Below, piece by piece: positions 1 to 11,558 of a DNA stretch of 40,496 bases. The stretch is taken from positions 1 through 40,496 of the forward strand of contig MU404241.1 of the NCBI GenBank assembly GCA_022695795.1, in the 5' to 3' direction. The DNA is from Biscogniauxia marginata (taxonomy: Eukaryota > Ascomycota > Sordariomycetes > Xylariales > Xylariaceae). How positions within the stretch are numbered: the first letter of the stretch is position 1; each line of letters starts with the position of its first letter. The position numbers and the translations under genes are program-made. The notes beneath the pieces were generated by a model. It did no database searches. It was not told the origin of the DNA and was given only the letters and a program-made list of their open reading frames with translations.

Positions 1-97
1 ATTTCCCCTGCTAATTAAACAACGTTATTTTTTTACTCGCCAAACAAAAAATTTTCCTCCACCGTCCACGATTTTTAACAAAAAAACCAGTTGTCCA

Positions 98-118
98 CCC
101 CCCCCCCCCCCCCCCCCC
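98..118. repeat. Poly-C run, 21 nt
   Basis: An uninterrupted run of 21 C, equivalent to poly-G on the minus strand. Homopolymer length may be inexact in any assembly. A second C run of 17 nt lies at 37998-38014. Confidence 0.9.
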
Positions 119-738
119 AGTCCAGATCAACCTCTTGGATACTAGTGTTGAAATACGGGGTACACGACCCCTGGTCTCCTATATCTATATATATATAGGA
201 TGGGCTTCGCCCATCCCACCTAGACTCGCCTTGAACTAATACACTTGATCCTATCCTCTCATATCTTCGTCTCATCTCGACAACTAGTCATTCAGCGGTA
301 TACAAGCACGCCTAGGTACATACTGACTCGCCTACCTACCTACAATAAGGGCTAATTAAAAAGTATTCAAGTACCCAAGGTAAATAATAATATGAGAACA
401 GCAAGCAAGCATTCAACTCTCAGCTCTTTATATATTCCAATGAACAAAAAAAACCACCAATGTATCGAAAATCAGAAATTAGAATATATTGACATCCCCT
501 CCCCCCCACACATACCCATTCTAGTCGTTGATCAACTTATCCTACTGCTTGTATACTTACATAAAAAGTCTTAACTACGGCCATCCCATGATTTCGATTC
601 ATCCCATAACCAATCTATGTTATCAGAGTGTATACCCGACTGAGTTTATATATAATTATATCTATCCATTCATCGTACTATAATCTCACCCAACCTCCCT
701 TTCATCTCCTCCCTCTCTGTCTCTTCACCTCTCTTCAT

Positions 739-758
739 TATATATATATATATATATA
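739..758. repeat. (TA)10 microsatellite
   Basis: Ten TA dinucleotides in tandem inside the pyrimidine-rich flank of the transcription-factor gene. Confidence 0.9.
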
Positions 759-1300
759 CATCTCGAGTCTTTCCCACTCTATTTATCACGTCTCACCCTA
801 TCCCGTCCCGTCCCATCCCGCCTCGCCTCTTTCATTTCCGGTATATACCATAGTTCTCCCTCCCCTTTTACCTCATCTTACCTTACCGTATATTCCCGGT
901 CCTTTCCTTTCCTTACTTTCCCTTCCCTAACCTAGTCAAGCAATCCCATAATTCCCCCCTATCTATCTCCATCTTACCTTACGAGGAACCGCCACGACAT
1001 CAAGTAACCCAATAAAGAAACACAATTAAGTATCGATGGCATAAACCCAGCCTCTTGCATATTTCCTTCCATAATATCGTTATCGTTTGTACGTAACGTA
1101 TGTACATAACCACGCCTATACCTCTCCGTTATATATAGCTCTCATAACGTCCCATATTCCCTCATTCACGAGCCCAGCCGTCTAAACTAGCAAAAAGGGA
1201 GAAGCCAATTCCAGTCATATCATAACCCCCCTTAATCCACATATCCTTTCCACTATAAACTTCCATCATCACCCTCATTTGACATCTCCAACCTCCCCGA

Positions 1301-3851
1301 CTAATAAGGAGGAATCTGATTAAGCAGGTTCCAAATCGACTCGCTCCCAAACTCGCCGCCAAACTGCCACGGCACCTCCTCCTGCGCCGCTGGTAACAGG
1401 TGCAGCCCCGGCATCCCCTCGGGCCAGCTATTGACTCCCGTCGTCGTCGTCGTCGTTGCCGGGGCTCCGCCGTCATTACCGCCACCGCCACCGCCACCGT
1501 CGCCATTGGCCAAGATCCCCGTGAGGTCGTTATACGCCACGTCCCCCATCGGGTACATGGGCATGAGAGAGCTGAAATCGAAATCCGTCGGCAGCGACCA
1601 CTCGGCGTCCGCGAACATGTTATTGTTGACGGCGTTGTTATCCGCGCTGGACGAAGACGCGGGCGTGAGGCCCGTGGTCGTGCCCGGACCCGAGCTGATC
1701 GGCGTGGTGCCCTGCTCCATCGTTGTCGTCGTGGGTATCGTCGTGCTCGATCCCGAGGTGGAAGAGATGCTCGGGTGATGAGACGCGAGAGCGGGGTCGG
1801 TATGCGAGTTAGCCATCCCCGACTCGTGTTTGTTGCTGTCGTTGCTGTTGCTATCTTTATCCGCGTTCAGTCGGCCGCCGCAGTGGTGAATACCACCGAC
1901 CGGGCACTCCAGGAACCCGTGACCGACGGACTTCTTGAACCGAATCCATATGGCGTGCAGCACGCCCAACGCCGCGTGCGCAAGGCGGTTCCGCTCCGCG
2001 ATCTTCTCGAACCGCTCCACGGCCCACTGGAAGTGCTGGCGCGTCTTCGACAGCAGCTCCGGGTGCTCCCTGGGGAAGAGTATGTATATCGATGCGATCA
2101 TGACGATCGCATCGAATGTGCCGAAGAATAGGGCGAAGGTCCGGTGCTGCGCGGGCTTAAGCACCGCGAAATACTGCCGTTGCGCCTCCAGCATGTCCAG
2201 GCTTGCCTTGAGAGCTTCGTACCTGCTGCTCGGGCGGGTGAACACGTACGGCCGGTGAAGCGCCATCAGGTTGAAAGCTGTCAGCTGCGGGAGGTTCGGC
2301 CGCACGAACGGCAGCCACCAGCATTCTGGGAGGTTATCGAATCGTGTGTCCGGATTTTCCAGACGGAAGGGCGGCGGCGTACGCGCCTGCGTGTCTAGTA
2401 TATCTTGGTGAATCTTGTCGACTCGGGAAAAGTCCTTAGGGAAGGGGCCTTCTTTCTCCAAGTCTAAAACCTCCCTCAAGGGCCGCATGATCTCCCACGC
2501 CCATAACGATCGCGTAAGCGGTGTTGGCGGGTCATCATCGGTGCGCGGTATCAGCGGTACCCTTTTCGGGTTTCTAGGAATGATGGCGTCGACTGGAGTG
2601 CTCCGGTTCATCAAGCGATAGTCTACGCTTATTGGTCTCCCAAGCACCGCGCCGGTGTGAAGGTCCCAACCCAATAATATCATCCAAATAGTCCGTCGGG
2701 ACTGTGCCATCCATATCTTTTCCAACGCGTCCTCGGTCGAGTCATCTGCCGTCGGCTGAGGATCCATCTGGTCTCGGTGCAGGCCTATTTCCTGCGCATC
2801 TCTGATACAGGTTCCCACCTGATGCCACTGCGACGGAGAGAGTCAGGGGTGTATAGCGAAGTGGCGCATCTACTGACGGGTACTTACAGCCTCTGTAACC
2901 ATACCTGTATACTTTAAAAAGGCGGCCCGGACCCAGCCCGCCAAGACGGTTATAATTGACATTTGACGTTTCCCCAGCAGGGATAATATGCTGACGCCCG
3001 ACTCGCTGTAATCAAAAGCCAGATCGTCAAATGTCATGTTGCTCGTGTACTTGAGCGACTCGAACGTTTCCTCGGATTCTTGGGGCAGATAGAGAAGGGC
3101 CGAGGCCAGCATCTGGAAAATCAGAGCCGGAAATGCGCGCAGCATTGGGTCTAGGGCCTGAGGCCCAGAGCTCGACAGTACATTGAAGGGTAGATTGTAC
3201 CATCGGTTCATGAGCCGGCGCAAGGTAGGTTCATCAATGCCGAAGTATTGCCAGTTGATATCGTGAAAGTATACGTCGGCTAGTTTCTCGACGTAGGTCT
3301 GCGGGGGCAGTTGACGGACTAAGGCCTTGTATCGCTCGCGCAAGCCGTAGCTATCGTCGCCGCTGGCGTCTGTGGGCATGCCCGCCAGTGGCTCGCCGGC
3401 GCCTTCGATCTTCCTCAGCATGCCCAGAGTCGAAACGCTATTGTGCGAGTAACCGAAGTCGGCGGTCTTGACGGGGGTGGCATCGGCCATGTCTAACGGG
3501 CTCGAGTCATTGGAAGAGCCCTTTCGCTCAGACTTGGTCAGTGGTGTGCCGGTCTCGTAGCGACAAGCGGCCTCCTTGTTTCGCGACCGGCAGTTGGTAC
3601 ATGGCATCTGTCGATCGCACTGCAGTTACAACACCACGGCCATAGTTAGCAGCGGTCCCGGGCGTGAATCCAAGTCTACTGGGGGCGTTGGGAGCAAGAC
3701 AATGGCGAACCTTCTGTTTGCGCCGGTGGCATTCGGTACAGCTTATCACGATACGCCTGCGTTTGCGGGGCGGTGGTTTCTGGGCGTCTGACGCCGGCTT
3801 CGCGTCATCTTGGATTGGCGGCGCGGCCCCGGCTGCTTCGGGAGCAGACAT
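1301..3851 (-). CDS. Zn2Cys6 fungal-type transcription factor, 799 aa, 3 exons
   Basis: Exons on the minus strand are 3851-3711, 3619-2888 and 2827-1301, giving 799 residues. Intron 1 (3710-3620, 91 nt) ends in CTGCAG; intron 2 (2887-2828, 60 nt) has a GTAAGTA donor; both are phase 0. Joining exons 1 and 2 completes the binuclear zinc cluster: C38, C41, C48, C54, C57, C66 (C-x2-C-x6-C-x5-C-x2-C-x8-C), preceded by the basic run PPPRKRRR. Residues about 150-360 look like the fungal_trans regulatory domain (PF04082), including RRTIWMILLGWDLHTGAVLG. The C-terminal 250 residues are low in complexity, with Ser/Thr, poly-Gly and poly-Thr tracts, as in activation regions. The ATG at 3851 is the first in-frame ATG; two codons further upstream is only a GTG. 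Family membership (nuclear DNA-binding regulator) is clear, but the target genes are unknown. It is not adjacent to an obvious pathway cluster. Confidence 0.93.
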
Positions 3852-4588
3852 GGTCACGACGTATTCAAGTAGTCGGCGAGCTGGAGGGGGTAGGTGTGTA
3901 TGAAGGAGAAATGGTCGTTTAGGTAATCACAGTGAGATAAATTCTGCCACATGTAAGTTAACGTAAGTCCAAGGGAGGACGCGGCCGGCAATAAGACCCT
4001 CCCCTTATCCCCAGCTGGCTTGGCACGGGCTTTGTACAAGTACTATTGCTAGCGTCCGCGGCACTTGTCCCCGCTAAGGCCGTTGACTCCGACTCGCAAG
4101 GTACATGTACCTAGCCTAGAATATCCGGGGCTTCAGGGGTTCTGTATCTACTGCCGAGGTGATGGGTGTGTAATATGTATGTTCCTGTCTGTCGCATAAC
4201 ATACACACGCTAGTTGCTCCACGCGATTAGCGGCGCCGCTTTCGCGACCCTATCCAAGTCACCGAATAGTAAGAGACTGGATGTAATGCTGAATCGAATG
4301 CTTCCTCAACGGATAAAAACCTTCCTGCCTATGTACAATTCCTCCAGTGGGAAACCAAAGATATCTCTTTTTTTACTATCCCTCCTGAGATGCTAATGTG
4401 TAATCTCAATCAAGCTGTTGTTTTTCCTCCCCCCTTTCCCCCCATCGGCAGCAAGAGTTATATCTCTGTATAAACCAGAACTCCAAGCTCCAGGTTCAAA
4501 CTCGAGAAAAAGGAAAAGAAATCGAGTCCCATCACCACCGGACCGAGATAAATAATGAATTCCACCCCCATCATCGCCTACTACTGTG
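3852..4588. other. Intergenic region between two minus-strand genes
   Basis: It contains the promoter of the Zn2Cys6 gene (left side) and the 3' flank of pyr4 (right side). No ORF here is convincing; small frames at 3854-4039 (minus) and 4214-4396 (plus) lack any recognisable feature. A T/C-rich stretch at 4420-4445 lies close to the pyr4 stop codon. Confidence 0.6.
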
Positions 4589-5722
4589 CTACGTCTCCTG
4601 CTGCCCTATCCGGTTGAGGTATTCCTTCCACGCCAACCTGCGGTACCGCTCGGCCTCCGCCCGGGGAGCTGTTGCCTTGAGGATGCCTCGCCCGACGATG
4701 ATGATGTCGCTACCACATAGCCCGACTAGCTTCGACGGTGAGTTATACTGCTGGCCCAAGCCATCCCCCTCAACGACACCATCCTCATCCTCACCTTCCG
4801 GTGGCAATTGGCAACCGGGCGTCATGGATATGAAATTATCATCGGGTTCGCTGTTGAGCGTGCCTTGCGCGATGAAGCCCATGACGTAGTCTTTGTGTTC
4901 TCTCGCTGCCTCCTGGCAGGCTCGCGTGTATTCCTCACTCATGAAGTTGCCTTGGCTCGACATCTGCGCCAGTATCAGAAGCCCACGCTCCCAGGGAGGC
5001 TCTTCAATCCCTCCGTATACGTAATCGTCGCTATCGGCGATGGCATTGGCAAACCGCGGCGAGTCGACCGGCTCGAATGATTGTGTTAAAGTAGTTATCG
5101 AGACGATGCTTCCCTTTCTGCCGTTCGGTTCGTGATAGGACGACATGGGTGGCTCCATGGGCGCTAGATGATCCTCTTGTTCCTCGGCTTCATTCTCGTC
5201 AAAGGCATTCGAAACGGGAGTTCCAATGCTGATGGACGTCTTGACCTCGTAGTTCACACGTGATCGCCACCGCTTGGCCGCTTCCGCGAGCGCCGTGACG
5301 CCTGCCTTTCCCGGTACCATATTGATATTGACTATGTGAGCCCAATCGATGATGCGAGCGGTGCCCCCCGTGTACTGCCTCTGGACCGTGCTGCCGATGT
5401 CACCGAACTTGCGGTCTTCGAAGATGAGAAATCCGTGCTTTCTGCCGAGGGCCTGCAGTTTGGGTCCCGTGCCGGTCTGGGGGTGGAAGTCCCATCCTGC
5501 GACCATGTCATAATGTGTCTTGAGTAGGATGATAGAGGGGCCGATGTTGTCAGCTATGGAGAGAAGCTCGCGGGCGGTGGTCACGTCGGCACTCAGACAG
5601 AGGTTCGATTTCTTCAATTCCATCAATCGAAAGAGATAATTGGACAGCGGATGCGAGGTATTGTTGGCTCGACTGGCGAAGCTCGCCTGGAGGGTAGGAT
5701 GGCGCTCGTGGGCGGCGCACAT
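4589..5722 (-). CDS. pyr4: Orotidine-5'-phosphate decarboxylase (URA3/pyrG/pyr4), 377 aa
   Basis: It catalyses the last step of de novo UMP synthesis, decarboxylating OMP to UMP in the cytosol. The single 377-residue ORF has no intron, as in Neurospora and Trichoderma pyr4 and unlike Aspergillus pyrG. Visible landmarks are [14 protein letters not shown] (41-54), LLKTH with K68, and the catalytic signature [10 protein letters not shown] (101-110) giving D103, K105 and D108. The phosphate-binding segment IIVGRGI with R345 follows near the C-terminus. Residues about 165-245 form a low-similarity acidic insertion containing [14 protein letters not shown], typical of Sordariomycete enzymes and absent from yeast Ura3. 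The start at 5722 is the first in-frame ATG, and the frame runs upstream into a stop with no other ATG. The upstream neighbour, divergent and 3 kb away, is PIS1. All key residues are intact, so the enzyme should be functional. Confidence 0.97.
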   Translation of the reverse strand: MCAAHERHPTLQASFASRANNTSHPLSNYLFRLMELKKSNLCLSADVTTARELLSIADNIGPSIILLKTHYDMVAGWDFHPQTGTGPKLQALGRKHGFLIFEDRKFGDIGSTVQRQYTGGTARIIDWAHIVNINMVPGKAGVTALAEAAKRWRSRVNYEVKTSISIGTPVSNAFDENEAEEQEDHLAPMEPPMSSYHEPNGRKGSIVSITTLTQSFEPVDSPRFANAIADSDDYVYGGIEEPPWERGLLILAQMSSQGNFMSEEYTRACQEAAREHKDYVMGFIAQGTLNSEPDDNFISMTPGCQLPPEGEDEDGVVEGDGLGQQYNSPSKLVGLCGSDIIIVGRGILKATAPRAEAERYRRLAWKEYLNRIGQQET

Positions 5723-8700
5723 GGCGAATTGGGATGTAGGGCTGTCGTCGCAAGAGATTTGACACAGTTTGCGTGGAATCGGCGTTGGTACGTTTCGGTC
5801 GCAAAATGTAATCGGGGTTGGGGACGGGCTTGTTCATAAAGGGATGCGGTTACAAGTGTTTGTGGGGGTTTTTTGAGTCGGACAAAATGACTAGTTAGTT
5901 TGTTTCGTGGCGATAGGTGGTGAGTTATGGCTTGTGACCCTGTCTGCCAACCAGCAAGCCAACGCTTAAGTGCCCTGCCAGGCTCTTCCGGCCGGCGAGG
6001 GAGGTTTTGCGGTTCGTCGGCGGTGATCGACGGTTGGGCGAGGCACCCTTGGCGTGGTGGAGAAATGTGATGTCAATCCACCTTGGGCTGGCGGAAGATA
6101 TAACCGGGTGGGACTCCTGCATTCTTGGGTGAGCGTTGTACCACGGGTAGACGACTTGCAGGCCAACGGCAAGCTCTTGTACGGTATACGGTTATTGGAT
6201 ATGTGGGTTGAAGGGGTTGTAATACGGACAGCTAGAGTAGGAGGGGCTTTTCCAACGCAAGGTATGCGATAAGTAAGAAATACTTACTCCGAAACGACTA
6301 CGTATGCACGATATCCCGTCCAGGGATATTCTAATAAATGTCGGCTCCGTCTCACTCGAGACGTGTGTACTGTGTATAGAGCGTGTAGGGACTCTTCGGG
6401 CCGTCTTTTCGCGTCTGTCGGCTACGTAGAGAGAATGGTAACGAGGGTCGACTCTTAAATGGGTATAATATGACTAAATGGCACTGGCCGGCGGTGAACC
6501 ACTGACCGCAAAATTGCCAACCGCAGAGCAAACCGCAAGCTTGGAGAGAGGAGAGAGGGAGGAAAAAAGGAAAGCTGGGCCTACAAGACGGTGGATCGTG
6601 CTAGGTTAGGTTGATAAAGGGAACTCGTCGTGCACCTCGTCTATATGAAGGGAACCAGCAAACTTGGCCGCAATCTTGCAGCAGCCGTGGCTGTACTGTA
6701 AAGTAAAAGTACCGGAGTTGCTGTCGCCGTCATGCACGGTCCATCTCAAACTCTCGAAGGCCTAGACGAGAAGTGATAGAATGCTAGAGATAATATTCAT
6801 CCGTGTGTAAGATGCTGACGCTGCCCCCGTGACAATGCACAGAGGATGCATATTTTCAGCATTGCCTGACAGGATGCAACTTGCCGAGTCATTGATGAGA
6901 TAGCTCCTCCCGTACCTACCCGACCAGTAGAAGATCGTGGATCTTACTGCCCTACTTTCGTCTTTAGGTAAGGAGCTGCTATACGATAGAGGGAGACCTC
7001 AGTCTGGACTCTGCAAGGAGCACCCTAGTGTACCGAGCGAGCGCTAAGATTGACCCGGTTTCCTACCACTTGGAGGCACCGGAGAACTCTGATTTGCTTC
7101 CTGCTTGTGTGTTGCATTCCTGCTTCTTCGTCCCGCGCATGCTCCAGCGGCCGATCTGTTGAGCATCTCCTTTTCCGAAGATATTAGTACCTCCCGACAT
7201 ATAGGTGATACGTCTCCCAAGCGCCTGGATAGGTGATATGCCGTCTCTTATATGCAGCCACAGCCGTATCGAGATCACGAAGCCAGACCGAGGCTGTATT
7301 TCCGCATACATATAAATAAGACCTGGTTGTTCTTGGTCGGTATACTTTCAGGCTGTACGCTCTCGATGTCTCCGGCTGATTTGTCTCAATCGGGTAATAA
7401 TACCCTCTGGCGGCTCTGGTCGATTCGATTCGGTTCACCCTCGATGGTCTTATTTGCAAAAGCAACGACTTGCCACGTCGTCCTGTGACTATAGCCGCTT
7501 GGCTTAGACGACAGATGTAGTCCGGTTGGGTTGCGCACTCCGCATTTTCATCTCGTCACAACAAATCCGGACCGCTTTACTAGTGTCAGGTTGCGATGTG
7601 CAGTGCAACAATAGACGCAACAGGCCAGGAAGCACACGATGGTCAACACAACTAGGACAGGAAAAGGAAAATAGAGTAGGACGCCTAAGTAGAACTTAGG
7701 TAAACCTTGAGACATATCAGTGTAGATGGGCATCGTCCAATCATTTCAATGTGTAGTTTGAATTTTGACGAATGATCCAGCCTCATGCTACGCTGACCAC
7801 GACAATGAGCAGCCGGCCTTTTCAAAGCACTTGGAGGGTAGAGCGCAAGATCGAAGAGGTAGGTAATCCGATGCAGTGCATCCATACCTCCCAGAACGTA
7901 CGTACATACATACATACCTACATTGTCCCTACACGTCTCTCTCTCCCGCACTTCCGATACCTGTAATATAAATGTACGTGAATGCTCGGCTCTGCAGGTC
8001 GACTTTCGGGTCCGCCTCTTGCAGATGCAAGCCGGTACTAAGATAAGCTCTAGGTAAGGTAAGTAAGGTAGGCTCTAGGTTAGGGGATTTACTCGGCAAG
8101 GCAAAGGACAAAAGGCTGTATTAGTCGACATACAAGGTAGCGGATAAGGTAAAAGAGAGTGTGAGATGGAGGGTTTGCCAAGGCGATCTAAAATCCATAG
8201 TGGTGGTTATCGGTTTCAATCCATTGTGTGGGCCTCCCCCCCTACCTTCTAGTGTAATTGGAAGTCGCTCGCTGTTTCTTATCTTATCGTCTTCAGCTAT
8301 CTGGCGTATGTTAGGTCACTCCTCGTAAACCTTTTATGGGTCCGGCAGCTCGTCATGTCATTCCGTAGCAGCGATTTGATCCTCCTGGGAACCACCCAAG
8401 TTAAGCAAGACCCTACTCAACCCACCCCCCGATCAAGCCGGATTTGTTCGTTATCGCGGTATCTTTGATCGTGAACCTGTCCAACCTGATAATTGTATTC
8501 TTACTGACTCACTCTATGTCTGTCTGATATCATACTCTAATTCTTTTCGATTTTCAGTTCTTGCTCCTCCATTCCAGCTCTTCCGCGTCCCTTTGCGAAA
8601 TTCCACGAGGACATCACGAGGACATCACACCACGCTCCCATACCATATATCACATAACCGCATCATCGATCTAGCATTCTGCTAGCGCATTTCGTCCAAG

Positions 8701-8758
8701 CCATAGTAGATACCTTCTAGCCGGGCGCCTATGATTTCAGACTAAACCGTCAACCAAA
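5723..8758. promoter_or_regulatory. 3-kb divergent intergenic region between pyr4 and PIS1
   Basis: The promoters of pyr4 (minus) and PIS1 (plus) must lie here. The stretch is unusually long for two housekeeping genes, and I find no convincing ORF or RNA gene in it. Frames such as 7252-7488 (plus) and 7063-7311 (minus) overlap each other antisense and show no domain. On the PIS1 side, GTATGT at 8306, CTGAC at 8504-8508, CTCTAAT near 8535 and TTTTCAG ending at 8557 could form a 252-nt intron in the 5' untranslated region, but this is only a pattern match. The 8500-8640 segment is pyrimidine-rich, as in many fungal leaders. Near 8040-8090 the motif GCTCTAGGT/TAGG and GTAAGTAAGGTA repeat loosely. 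Confidence 0.5.
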
Positions 8759-9846
8759 ATGTCTGAAAGAAGAACCCGACGACAAGCTGCCTTAGCAGCT
8801 GCTAACGAGACACCAACCAAGTCCACCTCCGACACAGACGCGAGCAGCAATGGCAACGCCTCTGCCCGTCCAGCCATCCCCGCTTCAGACGCCAATGCCT
8901 CCCCCAGCGAGAACATATTCCTCTTCTGGCCCAATATCATAGGTTTGTGTCTAGTCTGTTAATGCTAGACTGATTATTACTAGTGCTGACCGGATGGGAT
9001 GAAACAGGCTACTCTCGCATCGTCCTCGCCATTGCGTCGCTGTACTATATGCCCCTCCATCCACGCACCTGCTCCCTGCTTTACAGTATTTCCTGTCTAC
9101 TTGATGCCCTTGATGGCTACGCCGCTCGATACTTCAACCAGTCTACCAGATTCGGTGCTGTCTTGGATATGGTGACGGACCGATGTACGACCTCGTGCCT
9201 GCTTGTCTTCCTCTCGTCTGCCTTTCCCCGCTGGGCTATCGTGTTCCAAGGGTTGATCACCCTGGACTTTGCGAGTCACTACATGCACATGTATGCCACT
9301 CTGGCCATGGGTGGCTCGGAGGAGAGCCACAAGAACGTGGATAAGTCGAGAAGTTGGTTGCTGAATCTCTATTACACCAACAAGGTCTGTCTAAGCTTAG
9401 TCTACATACTCTTCAATACGTACCGTACCCCGCTGACCGAAGGCCAGACTGTTCTCTTTGTGTGCTGTGCTCTGAACGAAGTATTCTTCATCGCCCTATA
9501 CCTCCTATCCTTCTCTTCGCCTCTCCTCTCCCCACAGCTGCTCCAGACTGTGGACGAAACGAAGGCCGCTGCCATCCAGACTGGAGCACAGGTTAACAGC
9601 TCGGTGCTCCGCCAGCTTTTCACAAACCCGTATAGCGCCGGGGCTCTGGAAATGGCGCGAGCGAACAAGATGGACTCCACGTGGCCTTGGATCATCGCCG
9701 GAGTCAGCGCCCCTGTCATGGCCATCAAGCAGTTCCTCAATGTCGTCCAGCTCATCAAGGCTAGCAAGTGGCTGGCTGAGGGTGATGTGAAGATGAGGAG
9801 AGATGCCCGTCTTTCAAAGAACAAGAAGGGCAAGAAGAGTGCATAA
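8759..9846 (+). CDS. pis1: Phosphatidylinositol synthase (CDP-diacylglycerol-inositol 3-phosphatidyltransferase), 340 aa
   Basis: The enzyme joins CDP-diacylglycerol and myo-inositol to make phosphatidylinositol in the endoplasmic reticulum membrane. Exons are 8759-8942 and 9008-9846. The 65-nt intron has a GTTTGT donor, a TGCTGAC branch site at 8984-8990 and ends in ACAG, and it splits the glycine codon of FWPNIIG/YSRIVL. The CDP-alcohol phosphotransferase signature D-G-x2-A-R-x8-G-x3-D-x3-D is complete: D97, G98, A101, R102, G111, D115, D119. SCLLDALDG and SHYMHMYA closely match yeast Pis1. The first 50 residues are a Ser/Thr/Ala-rich cytosolic tail absent from the 220-aa yeast protein, and the end is lysine-rich (KNKKGKKSA); both extensions are common in filamentous fungi. 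Several hydrophobic segments fit a polytopic protein. ATG context CAAAATGTC is acceptable. Identification is secure. Confidence 0.96.
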
Positions 9847-11421
9847 TGTGCTCGTGGGCTCTGGGTCAGTAAGAAGAGGTTGATGGGCTAGCTTGTTCAA
9901 GAAGCTGTGGTGTTTGTTAGAAAGTGGAGTTAGGAGACACGAGTATTTGGAGGGTAGGTCTGTACAAAATGGTCGTGCTGAGTATGAAGAACAGACTAGG
10001 GCATAGTAGGTTCCCTCTGAGAAGAATTATATGAGTGGTAAGTTGCATCGGTTCGGCGTGGAAGCATTAGAAAAAAAGGTTAGCATGGGTTTGTCAGTTC
10101 TGGCCTGGGTCCAAAGGGTGTGGGCACAGGTAATGGCCGCGAGAGCTGACCAGCACTCTCAAGTAGGTCCTATCGGGCCTTCGCACTCTTGACCTTTTTT
10201 TTTGTCTTTCGTTGTACATAAATAATTCTTAATCTTGGAGGATCTCTGGTGGAGCGGACTGTTATCGCAAAGCAAATCTTGTACGAAATTTTTTTTTCTT
10301 CTCTCTAACGGAGAGGATTGGGAATTTTTGGGCTTTTTGGCACGAGTATTAAGGATGCTTGACCTGGTACATATTCTTCCCTGTCGATATTCATATGTGA
10401 GGGACGGTTCTATAGGTGGTGGTGGTAGGTATATAGGTTCGGATACTTGGGCACTGAAGACAAATCGGCAGGTCGTTGATACCATCTCTAAATTCACATT
10501 CATCCTGACTACGCTACCTGCCTATCTGGTTACTCTCGTTCTGCGGGCCCAGTATGGGATATATAGAGTACCTAGCATATCGAATATTTTGTGCCACCGT
10601 GCCGGATCCATCTAGGCAGATAGGAGGACGAGAGTTGCAGGAGTGGGAGTTAACTACGAGGGATAGCTCCCATACCACTCTGGTGAGGCGTAGATGATGA
10701 TAGGTATAGCAAGGTTGATTCATATTTCGATAGACCAAGGTGTATTACGTACCTTAGGTATCTATCCGGTGTCACCTACAGATCAAGTCTACTCATGCTC
10801 AGGAATTTTTGCCATGGTTTTTGTCGTTTCGTCCTCCATGAAATACATCCAGGTTCCTCAGGCGCCAGACTCGAAGTGATTAATTCGTATTCCGTCCCTA
10901 TTCCAACAAAAAGCGCTCCATCGAGCTAAATTGCCTAGTACCCACCTTAGCAGCTTAGTAACCTTTAGTAGAGATGATCTTTGACACCAAGATTAACCAA
11001 GTTGGACCACCTACAAGTGTGACTAAGGATCAAGGATGCTCTGGTTTGCTGGTAATCAATCTTAGGTAGCACAGCTAATCTATTCCTGAGCACTGCGTAC
11101 GTACTACCTGTTATTAGCAAACAGTTTGCTCGGCCGTTAGTACTAGTCGCACAATTCTGCATTGAATGAAGCCTAGTGAACCCGGACGGCCATTGCTAAA
11201 TGCCTATTCCATTAGTCACGCAGTCACGGTTCTATTGTTCGCGTCGCAATGGCGCCGCCTGGACAATAGGAAATTTTTCAGCCAAGCAGTGGGCTAGTAC
11301 GGATTGGGTTTAGACTTGGGCCCTGCCACACGCAAACGCGTCGCGCTAGGGGCTCCGTGTGCTAAAGTGAATGGCTGGTAGTGGAGACTTTTAGCGAGCG
11401 AAATCAAGGCGCGCCGCTGTG
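9847..11421. other. Intergenic region between PIS1 and the U3 gene
   Basis: The first part is probably the PIS1 3' untranslated region. No gene is supported. The largest frame (10235-10615, plus) has an irregular composition, overlaps an antisense frame and matches no family that I know. ACAATAGG at 11265-11272 is part of an inverted pair with CTATTGT at 11231-11237. Confidence 0.5.
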
Positions 11422-11510
11422 ATTGGCCAGATGAGCTCAGGTGCAATTTGTCCGGCAGAAAAGAATTGTGCTCACCGCCCTGGGAGGACTCCGCCCCAAA
11501 TCCTATAAAT
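11422..11510 (+). promoter_or_regulatory. U3 promoter elements: inverted CCAAT box and TATA box
   Basis: ATTGG at 11422-11426 is a CCAAT box on the minus strand. TATAAAT at 11504-11510 lies about 50 nt upstream of the predicted U3 5' end, a spacing compatible with RNA polymerase II initiation in fungi. A pyrimidine-rich stretch (11516-11557) fills the gap between TATA and the RNA. Polymerase II is also implied by the spliceosomal intron in the transcript. Confidence 0.6.
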
Positions 11511-11558
11511 ATCTGTCCTCCCTCCCACTCTCTGCTTTTCTTTTCCTTTCTTCTTCAT

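Larger units (their letters stand above)
1..1300. other. Low-complexity 3' flank of the Zn2Cys6 gene, no gene seen
   Basis: I see no convincing gene here. The stretch holds a run of 21 C (98-118), a perfect 8-bp hairpin with a TTC loop (198-216, arms GGATGGGC/GCCCATCC), a (TA)10 microsatellite (739-758) and a long tract rich in C and T from about 650 to 960. The part nearest 1300 is probably the 3' untranslated region of the transcription-factor gene, which ends at 1301 on the minus strand. The open frames at 392-574 and 628-930 follow the pyrimidine-rich composition and show no domain or codon logic. Confidence 0.6.

Noticed and set aside
392..930. Two plus-strand frames (60 and 100 codons)
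   Set aside because: They only mirror the pyrimidine-rich and TA-repeat composition; many Ser, Pro, Leu and Tyr residues, with no domain and no start context.
1400..2131. 243-codon plus-strand frame antisense to the Zn2Cys6 gene
   Set aside because: It is an Arg/Ala/Val-rich shadow of the GC-rich minus-strand exon.
10235..10615. 126-codon plus-strand frame downstream of PIS1
   Set aside because: Irregular composition, overlapped by an antisense frame of similar length, no recognisable motif or splice sites.
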